A stretch of 64,000 nt of DNA from Xiphophorus maculatus. Lineage: Eukaryota; Chordata; Actinopteri; Cyprinodontiformes; Poeciliidae. Positions 48,301 to 64,000 of the stretch are shown piece by piece. The position numbers and the translations under genes were made by a program. The first letter of the stretch is position 1; each line of letters starts with the position of its first letter. The stretch is from contig NC_036455.1 in NCBI RefSeq assembly GCF_002775205.1, positions 5,556,501-5,620,500 of the forward strand. Direction: 5' to 3'. The notes beneath the pieces were generated by a model that ran no database searches, was not told where the DNA came from, and saw only the letters and a program-made list of their open reading frames with translations.

Positions 48301-51300
48301 TATATATTAGAAAGAAAAACTTGCCGTTGGACCATTCTTTAGAAATACAGATGGATATACTTAAATTTTTGAATCTTTTGCTCCCACCAGGTGCTTTATG
48401 TGGTGCTGTGGTGTGGGGTTTTCTCAACCCTCCACCTGTACATCACCGTTACCGACTACTGGGTCCTCATTCTCTCCGTCAGCCTGGTCTCCATCCTCCT
48501 CACCACCGCCATCATCTACATTCTTCATCACAGTAACAAAAATGTAAAGCGCTACGTTTTAACGCACAACTGGACACGTTTGTATTCAGAAGCAAACTAA
48601 ATTTCTTCTCTTCAACCAGATCAATATCAACATCGACGTTCGGCTGATCCAGGTGAATGAGAGAATGATGAAACATAAGCTGATGGTGGGCGTTGCCGAC
48701 TGGATCCAGAACTGCACCGGACACATGCAGGTACTTATTTAAAATCTGAAAAGTGTGTTTTAATTTTGCTACAAATGCTACAAAATATGTAAAGAAAAAT
48801 CAACTTTTTGAACGTTTTCCTCACTTTTATTTACTATTTGGCATAAATGTTGTCTCATACCTACTTTTTCCTCAATATAAAGGAATTATTCACTTAATAC
48901 TAGCTTTTATATCTTGCTGATTAGTTAGTTTTGTCTTATTTCAAGTGTAGTAAGATATTTGCACTAAATACTAGATAACAAATACTTTCAGTTCATCTGA
49001 AAAAAACCTAAATTAAATAATTTTTTCACTGCACAACTATGTACAGCAAGGTATTGCTCTGTGTAAAAACACACTGAAGTTTGTTGCTCTAACATGACAA
49101 AAACAGATGAAGTTTTATAAAGTCGCAGATTCACCCCAGTTGATCTTTGCGATGCTGTTTACCAAGCTGGAATCAGATCACAGGTTCACAAACCGTTTGT
49201 TTCCACTTGTTTGTGTGTCTCTGCAGCTGTACTTCGTGTACTGGGACATGTCTTACTGCTGGAGGACGCTGTGTGAAACTTTAGAGGAGCGCAGCTTTGT
49301 GACAAATGAAAACCAGGTGAGTCGACTGCAAGTGGCCTGCTGTTTGACTGACTTTACTGAAGCTCCGCTGGTTTGCCCTCATTCATATTAAATAGAAGCG
49401 TAACTCCTTGCTTGGGAAGCCGTCTTTGTCTCAGTTTAAGCATGAATTCGAGGGGGTTGCGGTACTTGTGGTTTCCAGTCTTGTGTCAGAACAATCAGAT
49501 CAGTCTCTCTCCTCAGAAAACCATGAAGAGCAGAATGTCACATCTAGTCTTGGTGACGGAGCTCCCTCCCATCAACCCCGAGGCCGGCGGTTCAGATGTC
49601 GAGCAAGACTCTGATGAAAACAGACCTCTGCTGAGAAATGAGGACACGGGGTGCAGTACACCGTCCAGCCAGCGGGGGGACTCAAAGGTCACCTCTAACT
49701 ACAGCCTTGTTCCTGAAACTTCACTACCTGCTCAGGTGAGATGAGAATCATGGGGATGAGTGTGTGTATGGGGATGTTTTAATAAACAAATCCTGTTTGT
49801 AAGAAAAACAGGTTTGATCAGGTTCTGAGGCTCTGTTTGGTACAAATTAAGGTATTAACCCTTTCACTGCAGTAGACAGCTATCTCAAAGCCATTTTCTT
49901 GTGTATCTTGCGGATTCTTATGCTATAAATGCACACAGACCACTGAAGTGGACACTCATACAATACACTATGATGCCAACTACTGGCCATCCACTGCCAT
50001 TGCAAGAACATTTTTGTTAAATCCAACATGGCAGACAGACGAAAAAGGAACTCAGAAATATCCAGTCCCTCCTTCTACTGTAGACATCAAGTAATGCCTA
50101 AACACCAATACCACTGATGTATTTTCCAAATAACAACTTTGTATTGGAAAAAATTACAATTGATCATCTAGAAAAAAATACTAGAACAATTTGTTTTCTA
50201 CTAAAAAAAAATCCCATCTTTTTTATGCCTTAAGAAAATCAAAAACACTTTGGAAAAACATAAAGAGTCATAATTAATGCATGAAAGGGTTAAATGGATT
50301 TTGTGTAATTCTGTTTGAAAAACCTAAATGTATGACTGAAGCCGTTCAAACAGAAACGTCCACTTATAAACATTATAGGGCGTCTAGTCTTCCTATTGTT
50401 CAGGGACTCGACGGGTTCTGTGTCTCAGTGATGATCCATTTTTGGTGTGAAGTAGGGATGCACCGATTGCAGTGTTTTGGCCGATCATGATTACCGATCT
50501 ATAAAAAGCCTAACTTCCCGATTCCGATTTTGGCTGACACCAACTTTTTGTCTGAAATGTTGATAAATATAACAAGAAAGTTGCTGAGTTGGCTATTGTT
50601 AACTACAAACATGCCGACATGTTCTGGTGGGCCAGTCTGTCAGTCAAACCTCTCTCACAGCAGAGGACAGTGGTTGAAGCAGCCTAATTATGCAGCATTT
50701 TTAGGAAATTGTATTTAGGATTGAACAGTTCCAAATGATACACTCAACTTTCAATGAAATTTGCAGTTCCTTAAGACCTCTTGGGAAGCCAGCTGTGCAT
50801 TGTCCAAGGAGAAAATTGTCTACAAATAAGTGCTTTGCTGCAAAATTCCAGCAGAATTCCATTTTGCACAATTTCACGATCAACAGAAACAAAACTGCTG
50901 TCACGAACTGGATGCCAAGATTTACACCAACATGGACTGAACACAAAGGAAACGCCTGGTCCAAAATCAACACAATCATGGTCAGACGAGGCAAACATTA
51001 AGCTCTTTGGTCACAATGATTGGGTTTGTTTGGAGAAGTCCATGTGATACCATACAATGCTAGTTGTGAAGCATGGCGGTGGCAGAACCATGGCTTGGAA
51101 GGCTGTTTTGCTGCCAATACTTACAGATCGTTGTATAAAGAAGGTGAAATAATGGAGAAAGACTACCTCCTGATTCTCTAACTTCGCCTCTGGTGACCTT
51201 TCAATTTTGCTCTATTCTTTCAGGCTAAAGCCTACCAACTTCTGATGACCTACGGTGCAGTGTATGTGAAGCTGCTAATGTCTGAGAGGCTGTCGGGGCC

Positions 51301-51391
51301 GTCCCGTCACCGCCTGCGGCCCCTGAGGAGCCACTGCACCAGGGCTCCGGTCTGCCTCTGCCAGTACATTAAAACCAAAGTCCTTCAATAA
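45357..51391 (+). CDS. tmem268: Transmembrane protein 268
   Basis: Coding exons: 45357-45471, 46694-46788, 46869-46976, 48391-48543, 48620-48730, 49227-49316, 49517-49735, 51224-51391; GT-AG and in frame, 352 codons (human: 342). The identification rests on SIRRYMVFNS aligned with human RRYIIYNS, two adjacent hydrophobic segments (about 100-122 and 129-151), the following VRLIQVNERMMKHKLMVGV helix, LYFVYWDM, an acidic DENRPLLRNED stretch (human APLLPGN) and a CLCQYI tail (human CPCQLI). The human protein is reported to bind and stabilise integrin beta-4; its wider role is little known. The N-terminus (38 residues from exon 1) is polar and Q/N-rich and poorly conserved. The start is the first ATG after the acceptor at 45335. 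The stop overlaps an AATAAA, with another AATAAA at 51965. Confidence 0.92.
46161..46635. mobile_element. Diverged hAT-type element (family of 27.6 kb)
   Basis: It starts CAGGGCTGAAAACTC and shares GGGCCGGTTATGCCAG, AATGTATCGATAAAAC, TTGCGTGAATTT and GATGTAATTTGT with the 27641 and 61055 copies. The right terminus is missing. It lies just upstream of a tmem268 exon (46694). Confidence 0.65.
47298..47763. mobile_element. Long-hairpin MITE, full copy D with X-box-like centre
   Basis: The left arm starts near CACTCTGTAAAAACACC and the right arm ends GTTTTTGCAGTG. Between the arms lies a GC-rich core (47541-47592) with GTTGCTAGGTTAC and GTTGCTAGGTAAC. The core recurs, reverse-complemented, in the copy at 53.17 kb. 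Located in tmem268 intron 3. Confidence 0.75.
47988..48169. mobile_element. Long-hairpin MITE, right-arm copy E
   Basis: It carries TTTTTTCATCAATATCAAGG, TCTTGCTGATGAGTTACTT and AAAAATACTTAAGATTAC, ending TTTTTGCAGTG. Located in tmem268 intron 3, 220 bp from copy D. Confidence 0.65.
48861..48987. mobile_element. Long-hairpin MITE, right-arm fragment F
   Basis: A short fragment with TACTTTTTCCTCAATATAAA, TCTTGCTGATTAGTTAG, TTATTTCAAGTGTAGTAAG and ACAAATACTTTCAG. Located in tmem268 intron 5. Confidence 0.55.
49740..50450. other. tmem268 intron 7, first part, nothing recognised
   Basis: AT-rich intronic DNA without exon signals. A pair of matching short blocks flanks it: CCCTTTCACTGCAGTAG at 49859 and the GAAAGGGTTAA word at 50283. 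Confidence 0.35.
50456..50690 (+). mobile_element. Partial hAT-type element (family of 17.7 kb)
   Basis: It begins GGATGCACCGATTGCAG and continues with AAAAAGCCTAACTTCCCG and CAGTCAAACCTCTCTCACAG, matching the left part and middle of the 17719-18045 element. The right end is replaced by the Tc1-like relic that follows. Confidence 0.65.
50700..51180 (+). pseudogene. Tc1-like transposase relic in tmem268 intron 7
   Basis: A plus-strand frame (50781-51047) contains WSDEANIKLFGHNDW, which fits the Tc1 WSDE-x-LFG catalytic signature. The continuing similarity (VWRSPCD-like, then SMAVAEPWL, a shifted GGG-type region) moves to another frame, so the gene is broken. No intact transposase can be made. 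Confidence 0.65.
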
Positions 51392-51970
51392 AAAAGAAAA
51401 CTGAAAACTGAAGGCAAACAGACAAACGAACAGGATTTATCCTTCTGGAGCCAATGTGGATTTAAGTTACGTTGATCCGCTGATGGACTCGTTGGGACCG
51501 TAACACTCTATATTTTGTTGTTGTTGGTTTTTCTCTTCATCCTGTGAGGCAGCTTGTTTTATTTTTACTTGCCTAGCTTCTGATTTTCTGCCAGCTCTGT
51601 GTTTGCACCACCTGGGTGTTAATTTGTTCGCATTCAGCCAAATGCTGTCAACATTCAGCCCAACTGCTGGCAAACAGCATTTATAATGGTTTATACATGA
51701 CAATCACCACCATATTTACTATCTAGAGTTGTTTAAATTATTTATACAAATGATAATTACGCTGTAGAGCTGTTTGATGTATATATAGTATAATATAGTG
51801 AGCCACGAAGAAAGCTTTTCTGTGCTGTGAACTATAAGGACCTTTAGTTGAAAAGGAATGGATGGATACAATGTTAATCACATTGATTCACACGTTAACT
51901 CTTGATCAAATGGAGAAAAGAAAGTACACCCACTTTCAGTTTGAGCTTTTATGCATCAGGACATAATAAA
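51387..51970 (+). terminator. tmem268: tmem268 3' UTR with AATAAA signals at both ends
   Basis: AATAAA at 51387-51392 overlaps the stop codon, and another lies at 51965-51970. The second gives a plausible 0.6-kb 3' UTR. Use of the first would leave almost no UTR. Confidence 0.45.
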
Positions 51971-52097
51971 TATTATCTGGTTTTTAGTATTTAGAATATT
52001 TTTGGTACAATGTGCCCTGGAATGTAACAAAATATTTTTTTCTAAAATACTCAAAAAGAAAATGCAGCTTTTTGAATCATGATCTCTATTCTCCATC

Positions 52098-52645
52098 TTA
52101 AAGTTGCAGTACTTATTTTTTTTTTATAAAACATATCTTTTACATATTTGCTAAAATCTGTCACCATATTGTGAAAGTGTAATATGAGACAGAAAATCTT
52201 TGAAAAGCCCAGACACCTCCACCTCTTCTCTGAGCTGTGATTGAAGAAATGCACCACTCCCAGCCAAAAAGAGCCAATCAGAGCCAGGAGGCGGGTCTTA
52301 GCGCTGCCAATCATCTTCATGTACGCTGTTAAACGTGTTAATGATGAAGAAACAACAGGAAAACCATTAATCTGCTGTAATTGGTGGCCATGCTAACTAG
52401 ATTTAGCATTCATGACATATTACACTATGCTATAAGGATGAGCAGGTGCAGGCAAGGGTGATTGACAGCACTAAGACCAGCCTCCTGGCTCTGATTGGTT
52501 GATTCTAGTTTGCACTGGGAGAAGGCAAAGGAGCTAAATGTTTTTCACATATTATCTGTCTCATAACATACAGTCATGACAAGGTGACAGTTTCAACAAA
52601 TATAAAAAAAATATTTTTGTAAAAGTTACATTCTGCAGCTTTAGA
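52098..52645. mobile_element. Inverted-repeat MITE
   Basis: The left side reads AGCCAATCAGAGCCAGGAGG then TCTTAGCGCTG (52.27-52.31 kb). The right side reads ACAGCACTAAGACCAGCC then CTCCTGGCTCTGATTGG (52.46-52.50 kb): the reverse complement. The outer ends, AAAGTTGCAGTACTTATTT and AAAGTTACATTCTGCAGCTT, are also inverted. A partial copy is in prrc2a at 10.8-11.2 kb. Confidence 0.6.
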
Positions 52646-52859
52646 GTCCAAATGACAACCCTGTAGCGTAAATATCAGAGAGGCTGAAACTTCACCCTAT
52701 AAACATACTTCTTAGAAAGTCACTGTTTATCTCCCAAAAATTAAGATAAAAAAATTATATTCTGTCATTTTTAAACAGACAGATAGGGTTTCTAGTTAAA
52801 AAAGAGAGAAAACCCAGCTTGCATTGGATTAAAAAAGAGATTAGAGAGAAAATAAGAAG

Positions 52860-53130
52860 GAGTGGAGCCAACCTGTGTCTGTGAGATCACAGATGGCCAT
52901 TTAGCTTCCTGAAGAGATCTGGTGTCTCTGAGATCGTTTAGCTTGGCCTCGAGCTGCACGCCTCCGTCTACCATCACAGAGTCTCGGCTTCCCCTGGTTC
53001 AGCCTCGCTGGATGTCTCACTGTGTGTGTTTGTGTCATCCTGCTGCACCATGCCGGGCTGCCGCCGCCGCCGCAGCATCAGGCCTGGTGATGGATGGAGT
53101 TTCAGGAAGCCGGGTAGAAAATATCTGAGC
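52860..53130. other. Unassigned GC-rich block with open frames
   Basis: GC content and CpG rise here (GCCGCCGCCGCCGC at 53.06 kb). A minus-strand frame ends QQDDTNTHSETSSEAEPG and has an acceptor-like CCATCCATCACCAG. An overlapping minus frame reads VQLEAKLNDLRDTRS. I recognise neither. It lies between tmem268 and prrt1 and may be a lone exon, a decayed gene or a regulatory island. Confidence 0.25.
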
Positions 53131-53170
53131 TTGTTGAACTGAAACTGGTGACTTACAGCCATCGTAAGAA

Positions 53171-53895
53171 GAAAACACAGCAAAAATACCAAATCTGGCC
53201 AAGTAGTTTTAGTCTAGTTTCTGGTGCAAAGATCTTAGTACACTTGAAATAAGACAAAACTAACATAAAGGTAACTTTTCAACAAGACATAGCAGCTAGT
53301 TTTTAGTAAATAATTCCTTAATATTGGTGAAAAAGTACAAGTTCCACTGGAGCCGTTACCTAGCAACGTCCGCCAAGCCCACCCCGTCACCTAGCAACCC
53401 AGTTCTAGTTCCACTGACAGATTATTTCACTAAAACATGAGGAAAATGTTTTGTATAAGTAAATTTATCTGCCAAAGTAACTAGTACTTTTTTAAATCAA
53501 TACTAAGGAATTATTGACTTAAATCAAGCCTCTGTTTCTTGCTGATAAGTTACTTGTAAGTTACTTTTTTTTATTTCACACGTATTAACTACATTACACT
53601 TGAAATAAGGCAAAACTAACTTAAAAGTAACTTATCAGCAAGATATAGAAGCTCGTTTTAAGTCAATAATTCCTTAATATTGATTAAAAAGTACTAGTTT
53701 CCCCATGTTATAATTGAAATAATCTGCCAATTTAACTATTATATTTTCATCAATATTAAACAATTATTTACCTAAAACAAGCTCATATGTCTTGCTGATA
53801 AGTTACTTTTGAGTTAGTTTTGCCTTATTTCAAGTGTACAAAGTTATTTGAACTAGAAACTAGACAAAAATACTTCAGATTGTGTTTTTGGAGTG
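53171..53895. mobile_element. Long-hairpin MITE, compound copy G with X-box-like core
   Basis: A left arm (53171-53340) is followed by the GC-rich core carrying GTTACCTAGCAAC (53355-53367) and GTCACCTAGCAAC (53386-53398), then right-arm, left-arm and right-arm segments in turn. It looks like one copy nested in or fused to another. Confidence 0.75.
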
Positions 53896-53984
53896 TGTTT
53901 ATTGGCATTTCTGATAAAAAGAAACGTGTAAAATGTTTAAAATAAATAGTAAATTAACCTTTTTAATCTTATGGAGAAAATGTC

Positions 53985-54113
53985 CTGCTAGAAGTTAAAT
54001 AATCTGCCATTGGAACTAGTACTTAGTTAGTTTTGTCTTATTTCAAGTATGCTGAGATATTTGCAATAGAATCTAAACAAAAATACCTGGTAAGATTTTA
54101 TGTTTTTGCAGTG
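53985..54113. mobile_element. Long-hairpin MITE, internally deleted copy H
   Basis: AAATAATCTGCCATTGGAAC joins directly to TTAGTTTTGTCTTATTTCA and ends GTTTTTGCAGTG, so the central part of the right arm is missing. Confidence 0.65.
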
Positions 54114-54119
54114 TAAGGT

Positions 54120-57100
54120 GCACACTTCTCCAATTTGTAACAAATGATGCTTTTTAGACCAGAAAACGTCGGGGAGATGATGGACATTTTAGGCCTTAAT
54201 TCATTCCATAGAATATTTTTGATCATAATCTTCTTCCATACCAAAATCTGAAACGATCCATTAAAAAGAAAATATCCCGGCTGTCATTTTAAATGTTTGA
54301 TGTTTCACTTTGTTAAACACCCCACAAATAAAGAGATGTGCTGCATCACACTTCCATGTTTTTTTTTTCAAATGAGATATTAAAAAAGATTCAGTTACTG
54401 TAGCTCGTGCTGGTCAATGGAAGATTAAATGAGCTTTCGGGGGTTCTGAATGTTTTCGCCCAAGGCCCCAAATAGACTAGGATCGCCCCTGGGAATAGGA
54501 CTGACTATCGTTGTTTAATGAAATTGTTTTTGGAGCTGATCTTCCACAGAAGCAACAAAATCCAATCATTTAAATTCTACAGTGGAAAGATCTGGGGGGA
54601 GATAATTATCTTTCATGTGGTGCAGAAATGTCAGCAGCTGCAAAACAAATAGCCACAGACCTCCTGTGATTAAACACAAGATTGTGAGAGCTTCTGTGTA
54701 TCATTCTGTGACAGACTAGGGAGGAAGAAAAACCGGGGCAACTATAAATAGCATCCCAGTGATGAGGGAAAGTTGAGATGCCACAGAGACAGAGGATGGA
54801 GAGGTGATGCAGAAACCAGGCACCAAACATTTTGTTCACAAACCAGAATTATTCTTTTATTCATTACTCAAACAACTGAACTCAGAAACAACCAATGCAT
54901 GTGCAACACAGCCCCAAAACATGAGAATAATAAACCCCCACGTTTACACAGGTAGTTTTTGGCTCCTTGAACAAGCAACCCCTTAAAAACTGAAGATAAT
55001 GAAATAAACGGGGAGTCATCTCTGAGCTGCAGTTACTGTAAAGCACAAAGGGAGATGCAGCCTAATGCCACATAACAGAAGTCTCTATATTCAGCAGACA
55101 CACACTCACCGCCAAAGCCTTCTTTACAATAATAATAATACTAAACAGCACTGTGCCTCAATTACGCTGGAACACTGAATATCATTGTCTGTATATAATA
55201 GCAGGGCCTGAATTTATCAAACAGGAAAACATGGAAAATGGGCAAAATGCATAAAGATAAAAACGTACACCTGTTCACTATTACTTTAATAAATACAATA
55301 TAAATCTGAGACTGTCAGAGGTATATTTTATTTGGCTTTCTTGCAGTGATGCATTGCTAAGCTAATGTAGCTTCAGCTGTTAGCTTTAGCACCAGCTAGT
55401 CGTCTATCAAAAATGGATAAAATACAACTGCTAGCTCTAATATGCTGACCGAGACATCATATAACATATTTTAAATATGTACAAAGATTAAAACAAAATA
55501 AAGAGGTGAGAGAAGGCAAGTTAAAAACCGTTTGAGACAGCAAGGCTAGCCTGAGCTAACCTTAGCTAGACTAACATGTACAGGCTCAATTTAACAGCGA
55601 CCTTATGGGTTTTTGTGCAACAAAAAATAATTTACAAAGTGAAAATTCACACAAATGACCCATTCAGTCAGAGTAACGTCTAAGAAAAAGTGAGGGACAA
55701 TTTAGGCGTTGTCTAATTTAATTTAATCACAAGCCTGTAGAAATTTGTCACTGTAAAATGTTTTTATTTCAAGTAAATAGAGAATTAAAAAGTAGATGGT
55801 AACTTTCAGTTTATTTCTACATATCCTTCCCCGTGCGCATTGTCATGCTAAAACCATTAGCATTCTCTGTACAACAGTCTGTCACGCTAACAATATAGAG
55901 CAAGTTAATTCAAACACCTACTGTCCTACCCATAGGGTGAATATACTGATATACAGTGCTCCGAAAAGTATTTCCCATTTTATTTCAGCCTTTTATTGCA
56001 TTTAAATAATTCAGATAATGAAATAAATTCTAATATCAAGTATAATCAGAGTAAATAGTCATAATAAAAAGAATATTTTTCAAATTGTGATTTAATTTAG
56101 AAGGGGAAAAAAGATTTTAAAACTAATGTTAAAAAGTAATTGTCTCCTAAACCTAGTAATTTTATTTATGATGACTATAAATTACTAAAAATATCATCCA
56201 AGTAAGTAGTTAGCAAAGACAATTCATGACTCGTAAAAGAAAAATAATTTAAACATAAACCCACAACTGATTTTACAAAAGAATAACATTTCCTTTTTAA
56301 GAATTACAGTACAGCTGCAGGGTAAATCCTTGTTTCTGATTAATAAATGAAGGCCCAGATGTTCCCAGATATACAGAAAATAACACATCGCCATTAATAA
56401 TACTCTTATTACAAACTACAGCATATATCTTTTTTTAAATACGGTCTGTAAATTTAAATAACTATAATATTTTTTAAAATATCATCATCAAAGGGAGAAG
56501 CAGAGAAACAATGTGGAGCAGAAGAGATATGTAATAGGTCCATTTATCATTAAATAGGGACTCACAGGGAGGGATAAAGTTTTCATAGAGCAGAAAGTGC
56601 TACAACACAATGTAGGCATTAATATGTCCTCTTTTACTTGAAACATTCACTTCATAACCCTAAGATAAAAGTTCATAGAGCGACTTCACAGCCACGATAC
56701 CTCTCAGAGACAACAGCCCAGCTGCTGTTCGGAGCTACATTGTAGAAACGCACACATCTATCCTTAATACTTAGGACAAATGGAAACAAACTGAGGATGA
56801 CATGCAGGGTTATGTTACCTCATATGTCTACTGCTGCACTAAGAACAGAGTCTTAGAGGGTAAATATTAGCTCTGCCACAGAAAAAAGGCTAAAACTCGC
56901 CTAAATTACTTGCAAAAAACAGAATATCTGCAGATCTAATCTGTATATTCTTCCTTTCTATGTCTCCATTTCTTGTTTTTTTTTTTTTTTTTTTTTTTGG
57001 AGTAGCTTGTTTACCACTTTCGAAAATACTGCATCACAAACCCATTGAATATTTTAGGAAATGTTCCCATGAGCAGCTGGGTGCACAGTTACTTTTGCAC

Positions 57101-57940
57101 TAAAAGCCCATTAGCCTAGATCTATATTCATCATGCACTATAAGATCTATAAATGTAAACAGCTGTGTCATTTTATCTGGTTACTACAAAGTGCAATATC
57201 ATCATCATTACCATCACGAGGTACTAACGGTAAGCCAATTCAGAGTATCAGGTAGCTGCAACGACTCACTACAGATTACAGCAGACAAGGTTGATGCAAG
57301 GGTCAGGATTAAATAAATAAGAAAATAATTCACATATAAATAAATTAGAAATCATATAGTTTATAATAGTGCTATCTCATCTGGCATTTAATATGGAAAT
57401 TAAAGCAAAGTTTGCTGACAGCTAACATCAGAAAGTATTCACCACTTGTACACCAAAATCCATAAATAAATAAATAGATAAATAAATAATAGACAAATGA
57501 AGAGGTGTGAATACTTTCTGGTGATACTACATGTTGGGCCTCATATGTGTTTTGATCAGGCTGGGGGCTCACAATGGGCCAATGCAACCAGTGTTGGTAA
57601 AACCAGTTATAAATCTTGGTTGGAACACAAATGAGTATCATTTTAAATTATCCAGCTCATCTGAGACCCATATGGGTCCCGATTATTACCCAGAGTTGAA
57701 CTGCCTCTAACCCATTTGGAGGAAACATTACATAACCAAAGGACACTGCATCTGAGACCCATTATTTAATTACGCGAATGGGTCCCACGCATAACGATAG
57801 TGGTATAAATGCATAGTGGCCAATCCATCTTCACAAATTAATGCCTTGTGGAGCAGAAAACCTTTATAAGAACAAATAAAAACTATTTCATGCTCCAAAA
57901 ATGATGCATTATGCACTGGGCAGGACTAAAAGTGCATTTG
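54120..57940. other. Gene-free stretch between tmem268 and prrt1
   Basis: No coding exon could be supported. A T run (56976-56998) and a TAAATAAATAGATAAATAAA-type tract (57.46-57.49 kb) are present. Part of this may be prrt1 3' UTR, but no poly(A) site could be chosen. Confidence 0.4.
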
Positions 57941-57951
57941 TCTAACTTACA

Positions 57952-58527
57952 CTGCAAAAACACAAAATCCTACCAAGTATTTTTGGTGAGGTTTCTACTG
58001 AAAATTACAGGTAACTTTTCAGCAAGATATCGGAGCTTGTTTTAAGTCAATAATTCTTTAGTATTGATGAAAATGTGGTAGTTTCATTGGCAGGTTATGA
58101 TAAAAATGTCTTCCTAAAAGTTTAATAATCTGCTAATGGAACTAGTAATTTTTTAAATCAAAGTTAAGGAATTGTTTAGAATTTTATATACTAAAAACTC
58201 ACCTGTTTGGAGTTGCTTTTTAACCAAAATTAAAGAAACGCTAACCAACATTTTGATTTGTAAGGACTTGGCAAAACGTAATGTTGAAATTGTTGCTCTA
58301 TGACTTCATATTTCTGTGCTTTACATCAGAAAGCGCTTTATGATGTAAAGCACTTTGAGCTGCCTTGTTGCTGAAATGTGCTATACAAACAAGCTTGATT
58401 GATTAAAACAAGCCCATACATCTTATTGAAAAGTTACTTGTAAGTTAGTTACCTCTTATTTCAAGTGTACTAAGATATTTACAGTAGAAACTAGACCAAA
58501 CATACTTGGATTTAGTGTTTTGCAGTA
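57952..58527. mobile_element. Long-hairpin MITE, copy I, split by a nested insertion
   Basis: The left arm starts ACTGCAAAAACACAAAATCC and the right arm ends at GTTTTGCAGT. About 58185-58405 is foreign: it ends GTGCTATACAAACAAGCTTG then ATTGATT, preceded by GTAAAGCACTTTGAGCTGCC, the typical 3' tail of fish L2-type LINEs and SINEs. After it the right arm resumes at AAAACAAGCCCATACATC. Confidence 0.7.
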
Positions 58528-58906
58528 TAATAAATGGACGTTGTGAGTCGGTTGTTGAAATATTAAACACACAGTGACTTACAGATTGTTACCTAACTGC
58601 ATCAATTAGCAGCAGACAAATGGATCGCGAACACAAGAAGGGTTGTCTCCATCCTGCAGCTCATACTTTTAATATGAAAGCAAATATGAAGTGGTCATTC
58701 TGGACCTATTTAACAACCGCTTGCTATTTTTGGTCATTGGTGGGTGTTTGATAGAAGCAGGTTAGGTCTTTAAACTGTGTGGGTAGCTGTACAGAAAGGG
58801 CCGACAAGCAGAAGCAGTGCATTTTCCTTCCCCCCCTCCTCACCAAGCGATTGACAGTAGTTAGATAGATAATATTTAGACGCTCTGGTTGGGAAAGCGG
58901 GACCAG

Positions 58907-64000
<5,094 letters not shown>

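Overview
This window is vertebrate nuclear DNA, almost certainly from a ray-finned (teleost) fish. The genes are split by GT-AG introns, intergenic DNA is AT-rich, and introns carry fish-type DNA transposon debris (hAT-like elements with 8-bp target duplications, Tc1-like relics, TA-flanked miniature elements, a long-hairpin MITE family). No prokaryotic, CRISPR or phage signal was seen. The species cannot be fixed from the sequence alone.

Four protein-coding genes can be read exon by exon. On the minus strand, from right to left: prrt1 (58.9 kb to beyond the right edge; last two coding exons plus part of a third), neu1 (29.3-40.7 kb; six exons, complete, 387 codons) and prrc2a (5.65-18.4 kb; fifteen coding exons, 1867 codons, with a probable 5' UTR exon near 23.8 kb). 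On the plus strand: tmem268 (coding 45.36-51.39 kb; eight coding exons, 352 codons, probable UTR exon near 42.8 kb), divergent from neu1. All exon joins given here keep frame and use AG acceptors. All donors are GT except one GC donor in neu1. A noncoding first exon of another minus-strand gene lying to the left may sit at 1.48-1.64 kb.

PRRC2A, NEU1 and PRRT1 are human MHC class III genes on chromosome 6, while TMEM268 lies on human 9q, in the paralogous region. The window is therefore a fish remnant of an MHC class III-type neighbourhood, without classical MHC genes. The genes do not form a pathway: PRRC2A is an RNA-granule/RNA-binding scaffold, NEU1 a lysosomal sialidase, TMEM268 a two-pass membrane protein, and PRRT1 a synaptic AMPA-receptor-associated dispanin.

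I did not find a new biological system. The most useful observations are: the prrc2a frame stops within one codon of the point where human PRRC2A continues for several hundred residues; a perfect palindromic CLEAR (TFEB) site lies 165 bp upstream of the neu1 ATG; neu1 has a GC-AG intron and lacks the human C-terminal YGTL sorting motif; a hAT-like element with a perfect target duplication sits 26 nt from a prrc2a exon; and a repeated hairpin element carries RFX X-box-like palindromes at its centre.
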